Assembly: GCA_037952775.1 (NCBI GenBank)
Contig: JBANAY010000004.1
Span: forward strand, 4,464,001-4,528,000
Direction of reading: 5' to 3'
Source of the DNA: Clonostachys chloroleuca
Taxonomy: Eukaryota; Ascomycota; Sordariomycetes; Hypocreales; Bionectriaceae
DNA: 64,000 nt
Below the pieces are notes generated by a model, which saw only the letters and a program-made list of their open reading frames with translations, ran no database searches and was not told the DNA's origin. This document shows, piece by piece, positions 1-12,400 of the stretch (position 1 is the stretch's first letter; every line of letters starts with the position of its first letter). The translations under genes were made by a program, and so were the position numbers.

Positions 1-1977
1 GAACATTGAAGGGTGCTGCACTTGCACCTCCGGTTTGCCCAGCCGGCGGTCGCCAGGGCTCGGTTACCAGTGCCGATCCTTTGGCAGGGCCAACGCCAGA
101 CGAGGAACGTTCGCAGATGGCTGGGATGAATCAGTCCCGGGAGACGGACCAGATTGTTGCGGCCGCCATGGCATCATCGGGTTCACTGATCATCGTTGCC
201 AAGGATTTCCCTTCGCAGACCGCCCAGACCGTGATGCGTATCCCTTGCATGTGAGATCCTGGATCGACCAGGCCGCCAGATAAGCCTAAGATGACAGGCC
301 CGTTTGAGGAACGAGATCGTTCAGCCATAGCCTGCCTTTCCCTAGATTGCCGGACGTGACTCTGGTCAGGATCTCCCTGTTTCTTGATACATAGTCTGGT
401 ACTATATTAGCCATCTAAATGCTTCGCCCTTGGCTCTTTGAGAAGGCATCTATACATGTACATAGGTGCATGCTGGTCGTGCGGCAGATCAGCCCCCTGT
501 ACATTCTGTTCAACCCTCCATCTGCAGGTGAAAGCCCAAAGAGGGCAGGGGAGAAGAAACCTTCTCAGATTGGTAGTGCATGGTAGAGCGACACCCACCC
601 AGCCTTATTGGTTAAGGGACCCTGGCTGCCTTGGCCTCGAGTATACCGTACATTTCCTTAGTGGTGTGACTGAAGCAGGTGAATACAGTTGTCTCACTGT
701 CTCACCCTTATCAGTCTGGACATCCAGTCATCTGCAACATCATAGCCATCGTTTTCAGCTTACCCAATAGTCACGACAGCTGAGATAGATCGATGGCCAC
801 TGCCCAGCAACTAATAGCTAGTCCACATGTACATAAGTGCGGTGCACAGTTACGCACTGCAGATGGCGCAAGTGTCGAGGGTTTATTGAAGCAGTCTCAC
901 CAGCCAACCGCTTCCCATTCGATGATAGATCAACCGGTCTCCATTATGCATCTCCACCGGTATCCGGGTTCAGCTGCTACTTCGAGACATGCTGCCAGTA
1001 GGCACGTTGGCACGGTAGGGCATTTTCTCGTTTGCTTCTTCGGGTCGCGGGAAATGGAGTGGATAGCGATCCTTGTCCTGATGGCCTTTGCTGCTATTTC
1101 TCCCATCTGCAGCATGCGCTAGCTATTCTTGAGTAAGGTACTCTGGCCAGCTCTCTGCATATTCGATTCGCTTGGATGATGTCTTGGCACATAAACCATG
1201 TCATCATGCTGCCTCCACCATTTTGTGCGATAATGGCGCCTATTTTGACATTTACAAATGAGTTCCACAATGCATCTCGAAGCGGTGGTGATCCTCGCTC
1301 TTCCATCTGAGGAGAGGAGACAACAACTGGGACCAACAGTTCCTTGTCATTCTAGGCACGGTAGGATAGTGGAAATCCACATCATCCTCCGTCAAGAAGT
1401 GAGAAATGTAACCTGAAGATGGCTTGGCATCAGGTTGTCGGCTTGCTCAACTCTCCTCTGGCCCCCTTCTCTCGCGGAGCAGTGTAGACGCAACCTCAGC
1501 ATCTTACAAGAGCAAGTAAAATCCGTGTTACTAGACGGCTGTGCAGCTTCACAAGCGAGATATATAGGTAGCTGAACTCGTATCCTGGAGCTGTTGTCTT
1601 GTACCGTTCAGCAACGACTCCGACATACATGCCTTTCCAGAGTTTCATTTTATGAATCAGCCAATATGGCCTCGGCTAATAGCCGATTCTATCAGGCCAC
1701 AGACATTAAATTGGCTGTATTCGCCAACTATTGCCTGAGTCATGTCGGGAATTCGCACCAAGGACGCCGCTTACGTCTCAAGGAATTGACATTCTTGGTA
1801 TAGGCTTTGTAAGCGAAGCCTTCGATCAACAATCCATAGTCCTTGATAGTTGAGTATAATAAAGGGAATGCCTCGTCAATATCCCGTTGGATCGTGGGAA
1901 AAATCAAGACAGTGTTTCTTGAAGCGGAGTTGTCTTGTCCTCCTTTGGCAAACTGGTCCAGCATATCATTTCCAATC
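1..1977. other. no gene recognised
   Basis: Only short overlapping reading frames without family resemblance, splice pattern or consistent composition were seen. The last few hundred bases are presumably the promoter and 5' leader of the secreted-protein gene that follows. Confidence 0.5.
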
Positions 1978-2867
1978 ATGCAAGTCGGACGAATTATCGG
2001 AGCTGCTCTACTCGCCTGGGAATCGAATCTGACGGCAGCCTGCTCAGGAGATAATTGTGCCAACCATGTCACTGGGCAGTGGGCAGGGATTGGCGTCCCC
2101 ATCGGGTCACGCATCTCGATGTGCAATTCCTTTCTGAGGGTGACAATCGTGCCAAACACGACGTGAGCGAAGGCGGTTCCTCCATATCCCAGGATTTGAC
2201 CCACCTGACTGAACCTCGCCGCAGGACAATCACTTCCACGATCTTCAAGTACACGCCGACGAATGTTGCTGGCGTAGTTGTGCGGGATGAGCCTACAAGC
2301 AGCAGTGCCTCCTCGCCCACGTCCTTCAGGGCCAACGCTACCGAAACAGTCCCGTATTATGGCTATGATCAAACCGTGGTCCCCAGCATAGTCCCCACCT
2401 TTGCCACGAGCCAATGCCCAGAGCCAAGCCGGTTCTCGTCAGCTTGCTCGTGCTGGGTGAGCGTAACAGCAAGCACTACCACAGTGTCGGCACCGACCGT
2501 CACAGTCACGGCCACGCGGGTCGACGATGTCGGCTGTGGGCCGGCCGCCACCGCAGTTGCTCCCGGAAACGGGTCATACTTCCCATGCTCGAGGCAATGG
2601 GGGACTTGCAGCTGCCTCAAGTCTGGAAACCAGGCGGTTTGCGTACGGATCGGACCTTATCTCGGCGACGGAAGAAACATGACAGGCCCTTGCGGCGATT
2701 TTGAGGAGTGTGGCTCAGACGGGAACTGTAGAAGTGGCTATTTGTGTGTGTTTGATGCGTCTTGTGAGTGTGGGAGGAGGCGTTGTTACCGGGCTGCTCC
2801 TAGGGGTTGTGATTATCAGGGTCTTCCACCTGAAGAGGTCAATCTGAAAACGGAACTCGGCGTTTGA
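1978..2867 (+). CDS. secreted cysteine-rich protein, unknown function (2 exons)
   Basis: Exons 1978-2162 and 2225-2867 give a 275-aa protein. The 62-nt intron has a GTGAGC donor, a CTGAC branch site and a GCAG acceptor. It joins two frames smoothly, so that residues before the junction (CNSFLRVTIVP) run into a Thr/Ser-rich linker. The chosen ATG precedes a short hydrophobic segment (MQVGRIIGAALLA), read as a signal peptide. The mature part starts with a Cys-containing block (CSGDNCANHVTGQ), continues with a Ser/Thr/Val-rich linker likely to be O-glycosylated, and ends in a Cys-dense domain with a CGDFEECGSDGNC segment. Fungal secreted proteins with this Cys block plus TVTVTAT linker are common but uncharacterised. 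An extra upstream exon is possible because the signal peptide is short and contains a Glu soon after the hydrophobic run. No function is proposed. Confidence 0.65.
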
Positions 2868-3724
2868 CAGCCGATGGAGCCCTCTTGTAGAGGGTGCTGG
2901 CCTGGACGTATTGATTTTTTTCTTCTCTGCTTTGATCGAATGACGCCTTGTTTTCGCGGTTGGAGTGCCGTAATTCTCTCATACAGTATCTTGCAATCGG
3001 GTTCTTCAGTAAGGTACGCTTCTTTTGGCAGCGAATAACCAGTCCGATGTAACCATATCCTCCTCAGCGCACCTTCTCACTTGGCAACAACTTTTTGCGG
3101 CTGAGTAAGGTTGATGCTGCCTTGCATTGGCTATCATGTAACACAACGGCAGGCGTGATGCTCTCTGCTGACCACTGGATAGGCGATCCCTTCCCCGCCG
3201 CGGGACAAAGAGCACTAACCTCAAAGGAAGCAGCGAATGATCTCGTGTGAGCAAGACGGCGTAAATTAGGAAGTCCTTTACCACTCTTCAGCCATTTGGG
3301 GGCGCCTTCAATCAGGCACCAGCCCAGGTCAGCTCTGCCTGGTGAGGGAGGAGGGTTGGGGCAGCCTTCTTGAGGTGGGGGAATTTGACCCCATGACTGC
3401 TAAGACAGCATCAGCCGCCGACTACTAGGTGCAAATGATCCTGGCGTCGTCATCCCAATGATATCCAAATCGCTCTTTGGATCAGCCTTGGCGATGGTTT
3501 CTCTCATTCCTACCTCCTATCCGTGACCGATGCGGATCCCCCGTCCCAGATGGGACTATCCATCACCTGCCCGTGCACGACCCTGATTCATTTCTGCTCG
3601 TGAACCTTTCTTGATCTCCAATATCTGTTACAGCTCTCGGTCGAACCCTCATCTTTTATTTCTACCTATTCGCCGTCGCCGCTGGCCATTGCGAAAGGGA
3701 TATTTTGCTGGTGTTGACGGTAAC
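2868..3724. other. intergenic, upstream of the hydrolase-like gene
   Basis: No supported gene. The CT-rich stretch just before 3725 fits a fungal 5' leader. Confidence 0.5.
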
Positions 3725-5279
3725 ATGGCCAGCTCGACAAATTTCTATCGCTCGCAGGCTGGCGGCTCCTCCATCATCAACTATGGCTATACAGACTTTC
3801 CTTGGAGGCTCTTTGTAAAGGATCTCTATTACTTTTTCGCTTACTCTTGGTCTATTCCATGGATTCTTTGGCCTTTCTACGTTTCCGGCTCAAATGGTTT
3901 CAATGAGTTGTCGGCTACATGGGGGAATATGTTCTGTGTCGCTCTGCATGTCTTCCTCCTTGTTTTGCAAGGCGGATTCCTCATTTCTCTGCCGTTGTGC
4001 CTCATTTTACCTGTCTGGATGGCAGTGGGCTTCATCGGCGTATTTGTTCTACTGAATACTACGCTGTGCAGGCTGCTGAATGGCAGCGACGCCACATACA
4101 AATCCGAGGCAAAATATGCACCGCCAAGGCCGGAACATGCGCACGAGCAGTGGGTGTTTGTCAATGGGGTGTCTGTTGGGTGAGTAGAATGTGATCCATC
4201 CACTTCCACTTCTATATTGATGGCTTTTCTAGTCGACACTGGCTCCAAGGGAATTTGAATCGGTTGGCCATCACTTTCAAACGCCCAATACTTGGCATCC
4301 ACAACCCTACAAGTGGTATCATATTTGACCTCATAGAGTGTCTGGTTCAGCGGAACTTTTCGTATGCGACGTCCGACGTCCGTAATGTGTACAGGGTCCT
4401 CAAAGACGTGCTGTACGACCCTGGAAAATCCAAAGTAGTCCTCATCCTCCATTCCCAGGGAGGTATAGAAGGCGGTCTGGTGATAGATTGGCTTCTGCAA
4501 GAGTTGCCGCAAGATCTTCTCTCGAAGCTGGAGGTGTACACATTTGGGAACGCAGCTAACCACTTCAACAACCCTCACCGCCATGTCATTTCTCAGCAAT
4601 TGATGCAAAGATACCCCTATCTTGCCGCCAACACCATCGTCACTGAGACCAGTGCGACATCTCCAATAACGCCAATCGAAGAACCGAGAAGAAGGCCTCT
4701 ACAATTGAGTACGGCAATGTTGTCCTCTTCACGCACCGCATTGACAGGTCAGGACCGTGCCATCTCGCATGTGGAGCATTATGCTCACATAAACGACTTC
4801 GTGGCTCTTTTAGGGGTTCTACACTTCGTGACAAACACTATGGGCTCTCCGCAGATCCCTCGGTTCGTTGGTCGTCTTTTTGCCAGGTCCTCCGGAAATG
4901 GGGGCACCTATTTAACCAACACTATCTCGAAGGTATGTTCCCGCTCGTCCAAGACCCGAAGACCGGAGAGTTCGTTGGAGCCGATGAACAAAACTCCTTC
5001 ATGGATGAAATTGTCGGCTTTAGCACAGAGAACGTGTCTATGGAGGACTCCAGAGAATCGCTCGAGGTCACCGTTGCCAGCACATGGAGACTTTCGTCTA
5101 ACTCGCCGGAGGTGGCCGTGGCGGTCCACGGAGTAGATCCGGAATTTGCAAAGAGGAAAGAAGAAATCAAGGTGCAAGACTTGTGCCGGCTATGGAGTTA
5201 TCGAAATGGAAGGAGCCCTAAAGAAAGCCCACCTCTGCTGTTTCTCGAAGGGGGCATCCCTCGAAATGCCACGCTATAG
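3725..5279 (+). CDS. membrane-anchored alpha/beta-hydrolase-like protein with an apparent 1-nt frameshift
   Basis: Exon 1 is 3725-4179 and exon 2 is 4233-5279, with a 53-nt intron (GTGAGT donor, TAG acceptor). The join gives VNGVSVGRHWLQGNLNR, which reads as the start of a conserved fungal family. The N-terminus has an aromatic membrane-proximal part and two or three hydrophobic segments (about residues 30-115). The C-terminal half has the nucleophile-elbow-like HSQGG near residue 227, as in lipase/serine-hydrolase folds. Frame 1 runs cleanly to about 4900, after which the natural continuation (HLFNQHYLEGMFPL) is in another frame. The shift sits in a G5 run (4900-4904) and one extra G would restore a 500-codon reading frame. 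No donor/acceptor pair explains the switch. An upstream in-frame ATG lies near 3611-3613, but the start at 3725 gives the more protein-like N-terminus. The substrate is unknown. Confidence 0.75.
4900..4904 (+). other. frameshift point, G5 run
   Basis: The hydrolase-like frame changes here by minus one; a sixth G would restore it. Confidence 0.6.
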
Positions 5280-8200
5280 GGTTGTAGTGGACATGCCAGT
5301 GGCAGAGAGTGGAGGGCAGGGACGACAATTGCTTCTGAGGCGCCGAGGCGATTAGTGAGACGAGATCGTACGGTGGCGCGAAGGCAGAATGCCTCAAACC
5401 CTTTGATGTCGTATTCCAGTCAGAGCAAGCAGGAGAGAAGAGTTTGAAATACAAGTCTTGGGCTCATCAGAAATTTTGTAGTTCACCTCAATTAGATTGC
5501 CTTAGGAACTTGGATAATTTGGGCTGCCCTCCTCTTTCATTGGTTTGCTTGCGAATCAGCTATGCTTGGTTTCGCTTCGCAGTATCGTTCGTGGCCTATA
5601 CCTTTGCAGTCCCTATTATTCTAGCGCACACATGTCTAATTCTCGATGACGAGACTATTTCGATAATATCATACTTACTAAACCATGTTTATCACCTCAA
5701 TTTAGGCATTCTTGATCGGAAGGTCTGTTTGTCGAACATGCCCTAGACTGTCGCACCTTATGTGTTTGGGGTTGAGCGCCTTTCGGGATGAACTCTCGAG
5801 GTACGAGAGTAGAAAAGTAACAAGTGGAGGAGAGGAATATGAGAACCGGTGTTCCTTGGATTGACTCCTCAGATGAACATTTGCTCCAAATTTCGAATGC
5901 TAATGAGACTTGACCTGAGGCACAAGCGGGCATGAGGCGAGCTATCCGGTGCGAAACACCCATACAAGAAGGAAGACACCATCACAGATCCACACACATA
6001 CAACCAATGCTAATCAGTACAGGTTCTTCAAGGCATAAGCTTTGGTGGGCGTTCGAGCAGGATCAATGCGGGGCAGGGATGGCGTTGTTTTTTGTTGATG
6101 CAAAGGGACTAAGACGTTCGCTTCGAAGCATAGAAATCACTAGACCAGCATCGCTGATTGTGACCGTGATACTCTAAAATCCGTGGCACAAACTCATTTG
6201 TTCGCAAGAAGGGCAGGTTCTTGGCCGTTATTGGTCACAATCGTCTGGCCACGAGTACAAACAAACTCCAACGACCGTGGTTCGCGAAGCACTGACAAGG
6301 CAACTGACGTCCACTCAGCATCACGACGACCCCGACAAGTCTTCTGATGGTGGGTATAGGTTACGATCTCTATGGGTGATGGTTGGGCTCTCTTGCAGGG
6401 TTGGCAACTCGTTGTTGCATAACAATCACGATATTACTAGGTGGAATTGCATTCGATGATTGATAGCAGAGTAATTTGTTCGGACCTGTACAGACAGGAA
6501 GAAGGTCAAAGTCACGGAGGAATATGCTATTATGGAAAGTCGACTTGCAGGTTGGCAAGGCACGGAGATTTTCTTAATCTTCCTCCTCTCCTTTGTAGCA
6601 AATCAGCTGGCGGAGGATGCGATTTTTGTTCCGTTGCCACGAGGTTCTTGGCGCGCTGGCAAGGATAGGCCTGGTATGGTGTGCGCGCGTGGCATGCCTG
6701 TGAGTTTTCCAGCATGTGCCTCTGCATGTATTTTGTTTTGCTGACATTCCGAGACCGTAGGTCATTCAATCATTGGAAAGCTGGTGTGAATGGGTGTGCA
6801 ATTTGAGGGGACAACGTACACGGGGGCGCTTAGAACTTCCCGACCTTCCCATGTTGGAATATTGGATGGTTGATGGGCCCGTTGATTGGGGACCGGAAAT
6901 CCCCGCCTGTTGTCCATGCCACCTCATCATGATCCTTGCTCCCACATGGGCAGGGCTTCGTGAACTGAGCCTACTGAGGGTTTGAAAGCCCAAAGGCCCG
7001 GTATACCGGTAGATAGAGACTGGTGTGCCTCCGTTGCCAGCCATGGGGAATTAATTGGCCTACTAGCGATGATAAGCGAACGCTCCCGCTAAGTATTTGT
7101 GATGCCAAGATAGTCTGGTAGATATTGTCTGGGGAGCCAATGCCAAATCCGTCACTGTATCGTGGTTGACCGAGAACGGCCATAACGATCGGCACAGGTG
7201 TTGCGTCTGGTTGTGGGTAGAACGTTCAGGTGAACGATTATTTCCAGGTTGTGTGGGTGGTCAATCAGGGAGGGCTAAGGTCTTACAGAATATGTCTCAC
7301 TGTGAAACTGGATCGTCTTTACAGACCAGGTTTTTGGATTCGGGCCCAACAGGCCTATCTCGCGAGCCGACCAACCAGCTTAACCAGGATAATGGTCGGC
7401 GGATTATTCATCTCATCGTCCGTCCGAAGAGTCGATGTCAAGAGCCGCACCATGTCACCAGAGGCTTGCCCAAGCTTGGTTACCAGATCGTCGACCTCAA
7501 TAGCAGACTCTAGACAACGTAGGGTCACACGCTCTTTGTGTGATTTGGCCGTCTACAACCCCCAGATGTGAAATCGTTCTCCAAAATTCCTGGCCAGCCT
7601 CATAGCTTTGGTGGCTGCATGGACTTGTACATCTTCAAGTTGTTGGGAGCCCTCAATCTTGCGCTTGTGGCTTCAAGGATCCGGCCGGGCTGCAAGGACC
7701 AAGGTGCATCGGAACAAGATGTAGCAGCGCCTAGAGATAATGAAGTGTTACATGAATTAACATGTCTTGTGCGTATAGAATTACACGATGCCTCTGTAGA
7801 CAGTGCATACGTTCCATATTTCCGAAGATGCTTCACGGTGATTATCATGATTCTGGAAGTCAATGCCACACCAGTTGGCTCCCATCATCTCATCAATGAA
7901 TCTACTCACCGACCTTGCGATCTCATGAGGACTACAGCATCTGTCCAGTGTTGCACCACAGGAAGCTAAGCTTCCCCGCCTGTTTCAGCAACATTTGGGA
8001 TCCTGAGACGTTAGGGGATCCATGAGCATACGGAGGCATTGGTCGCTCTCCACCCCATGTTTTGTCCAACGAACAACGAGTCGTTAGGCGAAGCAATAGC
8101 CTCTATGATCTGCGGCTAGTCAACCCAGGAAAAGTATGCGAACGGCGCTCCAAGGCGAGCAAGTAGGGCCGTGCCTAACCATCCTCAGTCAATTGTCGGT

Positions 8201-9484
8201 AAACGCCAGTGAGACTCACGACCACGCCCAACGGAAACCTCACAGGCATCTAAATAGATGTCGAGACCACACCAAGTCTGACATTCCTACGGTAGAACGG
8301 GATGCACGAACACCGTTTGGAGGCAGTACCGTACTGTGTTGCGCGTGTGTGGCAGACCTAGCATCCTGCAGTGCGTTTTGTTTGCTTCCTTCTCGAAGTT
8401 CGGCGGCCCGGCACGAAGCAAGCCACAGCGAAAAGCACAAAGGGTGTTCCTTGTTTCTTTGTTGCATCCTCGGTCCAGAAAAAGAAAGTGGGCAGGCAGG
8501 GTGCATAGGGTAGCCGCAGGCGAGGAGACATTGGGCCGTGGACGGTTGTGCTTGTCCATGCACTTGGTGCCATTCCGCTGCGGTGGCGCCAGTCTAGGCA
8601 CCTGAAGGCTCCACTCCGGTGCTTGTTCCCAGCAAACAGAGCACATGTGGGTGAAAGGGGGAGCCAATCAGCAAGGCATGAGCCCCGTCCGCGGTGCCTG
8701 GCCGCCCTGGACTAGCACCGACCTGGCAAGTGGCATCCCTCAGAGAACATGGAAGGCGTCAAAGTTTACCCAAAGTCGACCTGTTCCGGTCTGCGCGAGT
8801 CACTGGGGCGAGATTGCACAATCCATTCACTTCGCGGAGTACGGATGGGTTAGATTGGGTTAATTGAATTGGGTTGAGTTGCATTGCGTTGCGTTGGGTT
8901 CGTGATAGTATTGCCATTGAGCAGCGTCCTATACCCCCCAAAGCTGTAAGCGACGGCCGCACCCCTGCAGCGCTCGACGAATTCCCACAGCGCTCGATTC
9001 CTCTTCCTCCTCTGTTCTGGAATAGTGTTCGCGTTGTTCACGTTATTGTTCCATCAAGAGTCCGGTGGAGTGCCACACCTGGACCCTGAATCCATGTTTC
9101 ATCTGTGCGGTGGTCATCCTAATTGAGCGGCCTCAACTCAGCAGCAAGCCTGATAAGTCTGCCGTACACAGGCGCAGGTATCTGGCCGAGGAAAGCTTAA
9201 TTCCCTTTGCTGACATCTGTTGATTTTATTTCCTGAATTACTGTTGCAATTTTTCCTTTTTCCATTTACCCGCACATGCACCACCGGTTGTGGAATTCAT
9301 TTCGTTAAGTGCTGCTCGCAATCTCTCGACCACCACCGCACACCCCGATTCCAGGCGCGCGCCACTGCACTCCCTTGCTGGCGCATGCCGCCCCCCAACT
9401 AAGACCCGACCAGCGCCAATTGCCCATCAATGTCCAGGCCCAAACAGCACTGCTAGCTCCCTGAGTCCGCCGCCAGCTGCCGCA
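5280..9484. other. 4.2-kb stretch without a convincing gene
   Basis: Open frames here are short, overlap on several frames and resemble nothing known to me; no clean intron-joined model emerged. The last kilobase is presumably promoter and leader of the Sec7 gene. A TTGGGTT-type low-complexity tract lies at about 8843-8902. Lineage-specific short genes or noncoding RNAs cannot be excluded. Confidence 0.45.
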
Positions 9485-12400
9485 ATGCCCCTACAGCTCA
9501 AGACAAATCACTCCTTCCGGCGGAACAATCTTAATACTGCATCCCCGGATGATGCGGCGCCAGATTCCACACTGTATCACTGGTACCTGACCAGCTCCAG
9601 CAGTGGTGTGCCGAGAGAGGCTTCTGCCGGACCGCTAAGCGCCTCGTCTAGTGGCTCGCGCAGGCCAAGCCGCCATCATAGCCCAAGCACAAGCACCTCC
9701 TACCAGCCGAATGAAACCCTTTTAGACAAGCATACCTCCCTCGACGCTGTCGCCGCCGACATGGCAGACCACCATTCCTCCCAAGTCCCTCGCCCTCACC
9801 CGCATCGCGACTCGCATGATTTATCACTATCGACCCGCGATGTTACCCGTGACTCTCTAGTCACTAATATGCTAGTGTCCCTCGACAAGCTCTCCTTCCT
9901 GCACAACGACGCCCCGAGATTTGGAGAGGAGGACGACGAGGACGATTTGCCTCGTTTCTTCGACATCCCGAGGTACCGCTTGGAGAATCCCGAACCACCT
10001 GTTGCCTTCCATAACCACACTCGAAGTCTCTCCTACAGTTCTGACATTGATACCTCAAGCCGACTGTCGAGCCAGTACTCGCGCGACCGTCGCAGCAATA
10101 GTAACGCGACGATCCAGGACGTCCCCCGCCGAGCCAGCCTTGTCCGCGAGACAATGCGTCGAAGCCAGTCGGATACACCAAAGGAATCGCCTCAACAAGG
10201 AAGCCACAGGCACAAGAGCGGCAGTGTTGGCAGTGGGAGCATTGACGGTTTGCAGAGTCAAGGCAATGGCTACACCGGCGGCCGATGGGGTCGCAGCCAT
10301 CGTCGATCAGCTAGCATCGATCAAGGCTCCCATCCCTCGGATTTGTCCCAGGTAGACAGCATGACGCGTTCACTCAAGGCCGATAGGGTCACGAGCTTTA
10401 ACAGCGATGATTTGAATGCCGCGCCCAACCCAACCGTCCCAGGCGGCCCTCGAAAACCCCCTCGACTGCCCCGAAGCCATCAGAACCGGCCCAATCGTCG
10501 TCTGCCCATCGAAATCGTAGCTCGAGTCGATCGGTGAAGAGCGCATCTGCCCGAAATAAAACAGTCGCACGAGAGCCAGCGCCGCCCCTGCCAATTTCTG
10601 ACTCGGCACCCGCCCCGGCTGTTGGATATGGTAAACCCAAAGAGCAGGCTGCACAACCTGCGAGCAATAATTCGACACCACAGCCCAAGGAGAAGCAAGG
10701 CTTCTTCAAGCGTGTATTTGGCGGTTCTTCAAGGCACAGCAGCAACCCAATTGCTACTACCCCCGACTCCAGCCAAAACGGTCGACGCAATACTGGTGAT
10801 TCTCCGGCTCCAGATAATGCTAGCACCAGCACTAGCAGCAAGACGCAGGGGAGAGATACAGCGTCATCGCATTCGAATCACCCCGTCTTGCAGAAGAAGA
10901 CTTCGTTTTTTCGACGCCGAAAGAAGTCTGTGGTTGATGATGCACCTCCTGTTTCAGTCGCCGAAAACTTACCTCCGGTTCCACCCCTGAACCTGTACGC
11001 TAACAAGGACAAACCTGTTCCCAAAGCCGAAACGAGTCCCGTTAGCAGCCTACGTCAGGTTATGAACCCGTACCTTCGTGACTCAGTAACCCCATCAAAG
11101 CCCGGGGTGCCAGCAAAGACCCAGGCCCAGAAGCAGAATCAGACCCCATCAAACGCTGGCAAGATGACCCTGGCTGATCTCATGGGTGGTGAGGAGGAAG
11201 AAGGGGATATTATTGAGCAACAAGCATATAAGAGAGACTTTTCCCCTGAATACGATCCCAGCCCGAACGCCCGAATCAGAAAGGTACAATCAGACTCCTC
11301 GCAGGAGAAGGAGAAAGCAGATCAGCTCGCTACTCCATCCCGATCTGCTAGTAAATCGAAGACAACGAATTCTTTCTTGGATCTTGATGGTCCTGGCGAG
11401 GCAAACGACACCGCCCAGGGCAAAGACAAAACAGCACAAACTTTGTTCACCGACAACAGCCGTTTCGGTAAACGGACAAGCAGTCTGTCGCCTGCCTTGA
11501 CTTCATTCACTGACGACGATCCTACCCCGAAAGCGAAAGCCGAGCCATTCCCAGATCCATCCGTTACTCCTCGAGCCTCTTCAATGATCAAGCCACCTGA
11601 CCTTCGAATCGAAACAACCTTGGAGTCTGGGGCTAAAATCATGACTCCATTGGACTCCAAGCAACTTGACGAACCCGAATTTGTTCTTGGCCAGCCGACC
11701 GAGGACGACAGACAAAAGGCACAGAAGATTTTTGATGGAAATGAGGATTTCATTCAGAGAGACAAGGCCGCATCCTGGATGGGTGAGGAAGGTCCTGTGA
11801 GAAAGAAGACCCTCCAAGCCTATATGGACCTGTATGACTTCACAAACCAAAGCGTCTTGCAATCATTGCGTCAGGTCTGTAGTCGCTTGGTTTTCCGTGC
11901 CGAGACCCAGCAAGTCGACCGTATTCTGGTAGCGTTCTCCAAGCGATGGTGTGCATGCAACCCCAATCATGGCTTCAAGGCCTCAGGTAAATATCGCCGC
12001 AGGATTCCTCGATTCAATGACAATTTCGCTAACTTCTTGCAGATATCATTCACACCATTTGCTATTCGATCATGCTTCTCAACACCGATTTACACATGGC
12101 AGATATCGAGCAAAAGATGACTCGCAGCCAGTTCGTCAAGAATACGATGGGAACAATTATCCAAGCCCTGGCTGAGGTAATGCCGGATGCTCTTGAGAAA
12201 CGACCACCCATTCTCTCAGCAAAGAGCCCAGGCATGCTTGATACCCCAACAACCATACCATCTGCAACGCCAATATCACCCACGCCTACCGAATCAGAAC
12301 GTAGATCGTTCAGAAACTCGTTCCGACCACCGCCACGGGGTGATTCGGACGGACTTGATGTTGTGAATGACTGCGGACCTCTGGTCAAGTCGCCTCACAC

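Noticed and set aside
1740..2414. 224-codon minus-strand frame
   Set aside because: It lies opposite the better-supported spliced secreted-protein gene and shows no family features.
8843..8902. Interstitial telomere repeat
   Set aside because: GGGTTA words are too irregular and few to be a telomeric array.
9290..9484. Earlier start for the Sec7 gene
   Set aside because: The added residues look like translated leader; ATG 9485 gives a cleaner N-terminus.
10352..10442. Possible intron explaining the Sec7 frame change
   Set aside because: GTAGAC...CCAG splices into the wrong frame; GTAGAC...ACAG at 10404 meets a stop at once.
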